Positions 5,909 through 7,594 of a stretch of DNA of 7,594 nt are shown here, piece after piece. Position 1 is the first letter of the stretch. Every line of letters begins with the position of its first letter. Both the position numbers and the translations under genes were made by a program. This DNA is from Hyphomicrobiales bacterium (GTDB taxonomy: Bacteria > Pseudomonadota > Alphaproteobacteria > Rhizobiales > Afifellaceae), in NCBI GenBank assembly GCA_013812985.1, contig JACCSN010000581.1:1-7594 (forward strand), read 5' to 3'. The notes beneath the pieces were generated by a model. That model was not told the DNA's origin and ran no database searches. It saw only the letters and a program-made list of their open reading frames with translations.

Positions 5909-6586
5909 GTGAACATTGGCGCGGGTTTGGAAAAGGCCGGAAGCGCGGGAGTTCCCGAAGGCGCCCGCGCGGGCTTTGGGCGAAGCGCGACGTTGCTGTC
6001 GTCCCCGCCGGACGAGGTCGATACGGCGCGCGCGCAGGAATATGCGCTGCTGGGCTCGCTTCTCCTGCGGCGCCCCGATGCGGAGATGCTGACGCGGCTT
6101 TCGCGGCTGCAAGGGACGCCTACTCCGATCGGGATGGCGCATATCCGGCTGGCGGAAGCCGCCGCGTCCGCGTCTGCCGAGGCCGTCGAACGGGAATATT
6201 TCGACCTCTTCATCGGCGTGCCCCGCGGCGAGCTCATGCCCTACGCCTCTTATTACCTGACCGGGTTCCTGAGCGACCGGCCGCTGGCGCGCCTGCGCCA
6301 GGATCTCGGGCGCTACGGCCTGGAGCGGGCTGAGGGCTACTCCGAGCCGGAAGACCACATCGGGACGCTTTGCGAGATCATGAGCGGATTCGCCGAGCGC
6401 CGGTTCGAGGTCTCCGCCAGCGAAGAACGCGCGTTTTTCGGCCGTTATCTCGCGACCTGGGGATTTCGCTTCTTCGCCGACCTGGAAGCCGCCAAGTCGG
6501 CGCGCTTCTACACAGCGGTCGGCACGATCGGCCGGCTCCTCCTCGAGATCGAGGCCGAGGCCTACGCCATGGAGACGGTGACTTGA
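5909..6586 (+). CDS. TorD-family molecular chaperone for formate dehydrogenase
   Basis: The protein has 225 residues and is all-helical in character. It matches the TorD/DmsD family of cytoplasmic chaperones that bind the Tat signal of molybdoenzymes, hold them for cofactor loading and prevent early export. Supporting sequence: ARAQEYALLGSLLLRRPD (from residue 40), EYFDLFIGVPRGELMPYASYY in the middle, and PEDHIGTLCEIM with P147-E148-D149-H150, the typical family motif. A Phe-rich segment, GFRFFADL, lies near the end. It sits just upstream of the likely client. The start is uncertain: GTG 5909 is the only standard ATG/GTG near the beginning of the frame, which opens after a stop at 5861, and it has a poor ribosome site. 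About 38 Gly/Ala-rich residues precede the recognisable domain, so true translation could begin later, for example at a TTG. Family call is strong; client identity is inferred from position. Confidence 0.9.
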   Translation: MNIGAGLEKAGSAGVPEGARAGFGRSATLLSSPPDEVDTARAQEYALLGSLLLRRPDAEMLTRLSRLQGTPTPIGMAHIRLAEAAASASAEAVEREYFDLFIGVPRGELMPYASYYLTGFLSDRPLARLRQDLGRYGLERAEGYSEPEDHIGTLCEIMSGFAERRFEVSASEERAFFGRYLATWGFRFFADLEAAKSARFYTAVGTIGRLLLEIEAEAYAMETVT

Positions 6587-6646
6587 ACGAAAAAGGCGGC
6601 GCGATCGTTCGCCGAACAGGGCGTGAGCCGATCGGGCATCACGGCC

Positions 6647-6652
6647 AGGAGG
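6647..6652 (+). promoter_or_regulatory. Strong ribosome binding site for the small Tat protein
   Basis: AGGAGG, a full Shine-Dalgarno match, is eight bases upstream of ATG 6661. It is the best ribosome site in the window and fixes the start of the short gene downstream, while the open frame itself extends back into torD. It suggests high translation of the small protein. Confidence 0.7.
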
Positions 6653-6660
6653 ACGCTAGG

Positions 6661-6876
6661 ATGAAGGACAAGGACGAGATGGGTCGCCGCGATTTCCTGC
6701 GGGCGGTGGGCGGCGCTTCCACGGCCGCTGTCGCGACCGCGGCGATCGCCCTGGCTCCCGGCGAGGCAGAGGCTTACGACCCCGGGCAGGAGGAGATGAG
6801 GGCGCGCTACAACCCCGATTCGCCGGACGTCCAGGCCTTCTACCGGACCAACGGCTACGAGACCTTGAAGACGTGA
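6661..6876 (+). CDS. Formate dehydrogenase region small Tat-signal protein (FdhX-like)
   Basis: The protein has only 71 residues. It opens with a twin-arginine signal: GRRDFLR at residues 8-14, a hydrophobic Ala-rich segment (15-32), and AEA before Y39 as a likely cleavage site. The mature part would be about 33 residues, ending RARYNPDSPDVQAFYRTNGY plus a short tail. This layout matches the family annotated as 'formate dehydrogenase region TAT target', whose members end in a similar R-Y...FYRT...Y motif. It is exported across the inner membrane, or stays tethered by an uncleaved signal. Its role is unknown; it could be a small accessory or structural subunit of the enzyme. The gene lies 74 bp after torD and only 7 bp before the catalytic subunit, so all three are probably co-transcribed. 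A second in-frame ATG at residue 7 would leave the Tat motif intact. Confidence 0.87.
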   Translation: MKDKDEMGRRDFLRAVGGASTAAVATAAIALAPGEAEAYDPGQEEMRARYNPDSPDVQAFYRTNGYETLKT

Positions 6877-6883
6877 GGGCGCC

Positions 6884-7594
6884 ATGCTGACCAAGCGCAA
6901 GACCACCCAGTCGAACCGCCCGAACCTGCAATCAGCCATGGCCGGCCTCGGGGCAGCGGTCGGCTCGGAAACCCTCGACCGGCGAAGCTTCCTGCGCCGT
7001 TCCGGCCTGACGGTCGGCGGGCTGGCCGCGGCCGGCGCGTTCCAGCTCGGCTCGATCCGCAAGGCCGAGGCGATCAGCCCGCCCCAGCCGGGTATCCCGA
7101 TCGAGATCAAGAAGAACATCTGCACCCATTGCTCGGTCGGCTGCACGGTCACGGCGGAAGTGCAGAACGGCGTCTGGACCGGCCAGGAGCCGTCCTGGGC
7201 GAGCCCCATCAACCGCGGCGCGCACTGCGCCAAGGGAGCTGCGATCCGCGAGATCGTGCATGGCGAGCGGCGGCTCAAATATCCGCTGAAGCTGGTCGGC
7301 GGCCAGTGGGAGAAGATCTCCTGGGAGCAGGCGATCAACGAGGTCGGCGACAAGATGCTCGCCATCCGCGAGCAGGCGGGCGCCGATTCCATGTACTGGC
7401 TCGGCTCCGCCAAGTTCACCAACGAAGCCGCCTACCTGATGCGCAAGTTCGGCGCGTTCTGGGGCACCAATTCGATCGACCACCAGGCGCGGATCTGCCA
7501 CTCCACCACGGTGGCCGGCGTCGCCAATACCTGGGGATACGGCGCGCAGACGAATTCCTACAACGACATCCGCAATTCCAAGACGATGCTGTTC
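6884..7594 (+). CDS. Formate dehydrogenase catalytic (alpha) subunit, 5' part only
   Basis: The first 237 codons of a molybdopterin oxidoreductase are present; the gene runs off the window. It oxidises formate to CO2 at a Mo/W bis-pterin centre. Order: Tat signal with RRSFLRR at residues 33-39, hydrophobic segment and AEA at 61-63; the proximal 4Fe-4S cluster with C80, C83, C87 and C115 (CTHCSVGC, then GAHCAKG); and DHQARICHSTTVAG with C205 aligned to the selenocysteine of E. coli FdnG, so this is a Cys enzyme. The following GYGAQTNSYNDIRNSKT is typical of the FDH-N/FDH-O-like group. The Tat signal places the subunit on the periplasmic side of the membrane. ATG 6884 gives an N-terminus like those of related proteins, although the ribosome site (GAGGG) is modest; M19 is an alternative. 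Iron-sulfur beta and cytochrome gamma subunits would be expected downstream but are not visible. Confidence 0.96.
   Translation, partial: MLTKRKTTQSNRPNLQSAMAGLGAAVGSETLDRRSFLRRSGLTVGGLAAAGAFQLGSIRKAEAISPPQPGIPIEIKKNICTHCSVGCTVTAEVQNGVWTGQEPSWASPINRGAHCAKGAAIREIVHGERRLKYPLKLVGGQWEKISWEQAINEVGDKMLAIREQAGADSMYWLGSAKFTNEAAYLMRKFGAFWGTNSIDHQARICHSTTVAGVANTWGYGAQTNSYNDIRNSKTMLF

Noticed and set aside
6587..6660. Extra small gene between torD and the Tat protein
   Set aside because: The gap has no start codon with a plausible ribosome site leading to a family-like product; it mainly serves as leader with the AGGAGG site.

Overview
The window looks like a high-GC alphaproteobacterial chromosome segment, most likely from the Hyphomicrobiales (Rhizobiales). 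The evidence is the strong G/C bias at third codon positions, the gene order, and GC-rich palindromic repeats of a kind common in that order. Gene order and protein features match the accessory and structural cluster for a Tat-exported, periplasm-facing, molybdenum- or tungsten-dependent formate dehydrogenase (the 'FDH3'-like arrangement). No RNA gene, CRISPR array or transposase was seen.

Layout: On the minus strand, bases 1-1922 hold most of a large protein with several 4Fe-4S clusters; its 3' end lies outside the window. A 99-bp divergent intergenic region (1923-2021) separates it from a plus-strand series. The first five plus-strand genes are tightly packed: a biotin/lipoate-ligase-like protein with a DUF4444-type tail (2022-2750), DUF6505 (2741-3286), DUF6352 (3283-4287), DUF3305 (4299-4817) and DUF3306 (4807-5778). 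They overlap or nearly touch, so they are probably translationally coupled. After a 130-bp gap with a possible promoter come a TorD-like chaperone (5909-6586), a 71-residue Tat-signal protein of the formate dehydrogenase region (6661-6876), and the first 237 codons of the formate dehydrogenase catalytic subunit (6884 to the window end).

How they fit together: the catalytic subunit has a twin-arginine signal, four Cys for its proximal 4Fe-4S cluster and a Cys in the position that is selenocysteine in E. coli FdnG. It must be folded and loaded with cofactor in the cytoplasm before export, which is the usual role of a TorD-family chaperone. The DUF proteins, the ligase-like protein and the ferredoxin-like protein have no established function that I know of. 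Their conserved company suggests roles in assembling, inserting metal into or supplying electrons to the enzyme, but that is inference.

The most unusual signals are: (1) GC-rich palindromic repeats lying inside two coding regions, near the 3' ends of the ligase-like and DUF3306 genes, with the reading frame and the apparently conserved C-terminal tails preserved; (2) a ligase-like protein that lacks the BirA-type catalytic lysine; (3) a first ferredoxin motif missing its first canonical Cys, with another Cys seven residues upstream; and (4) a set of mostly uncharacterised proteins that appears devoted to one formate dehydrogenase.
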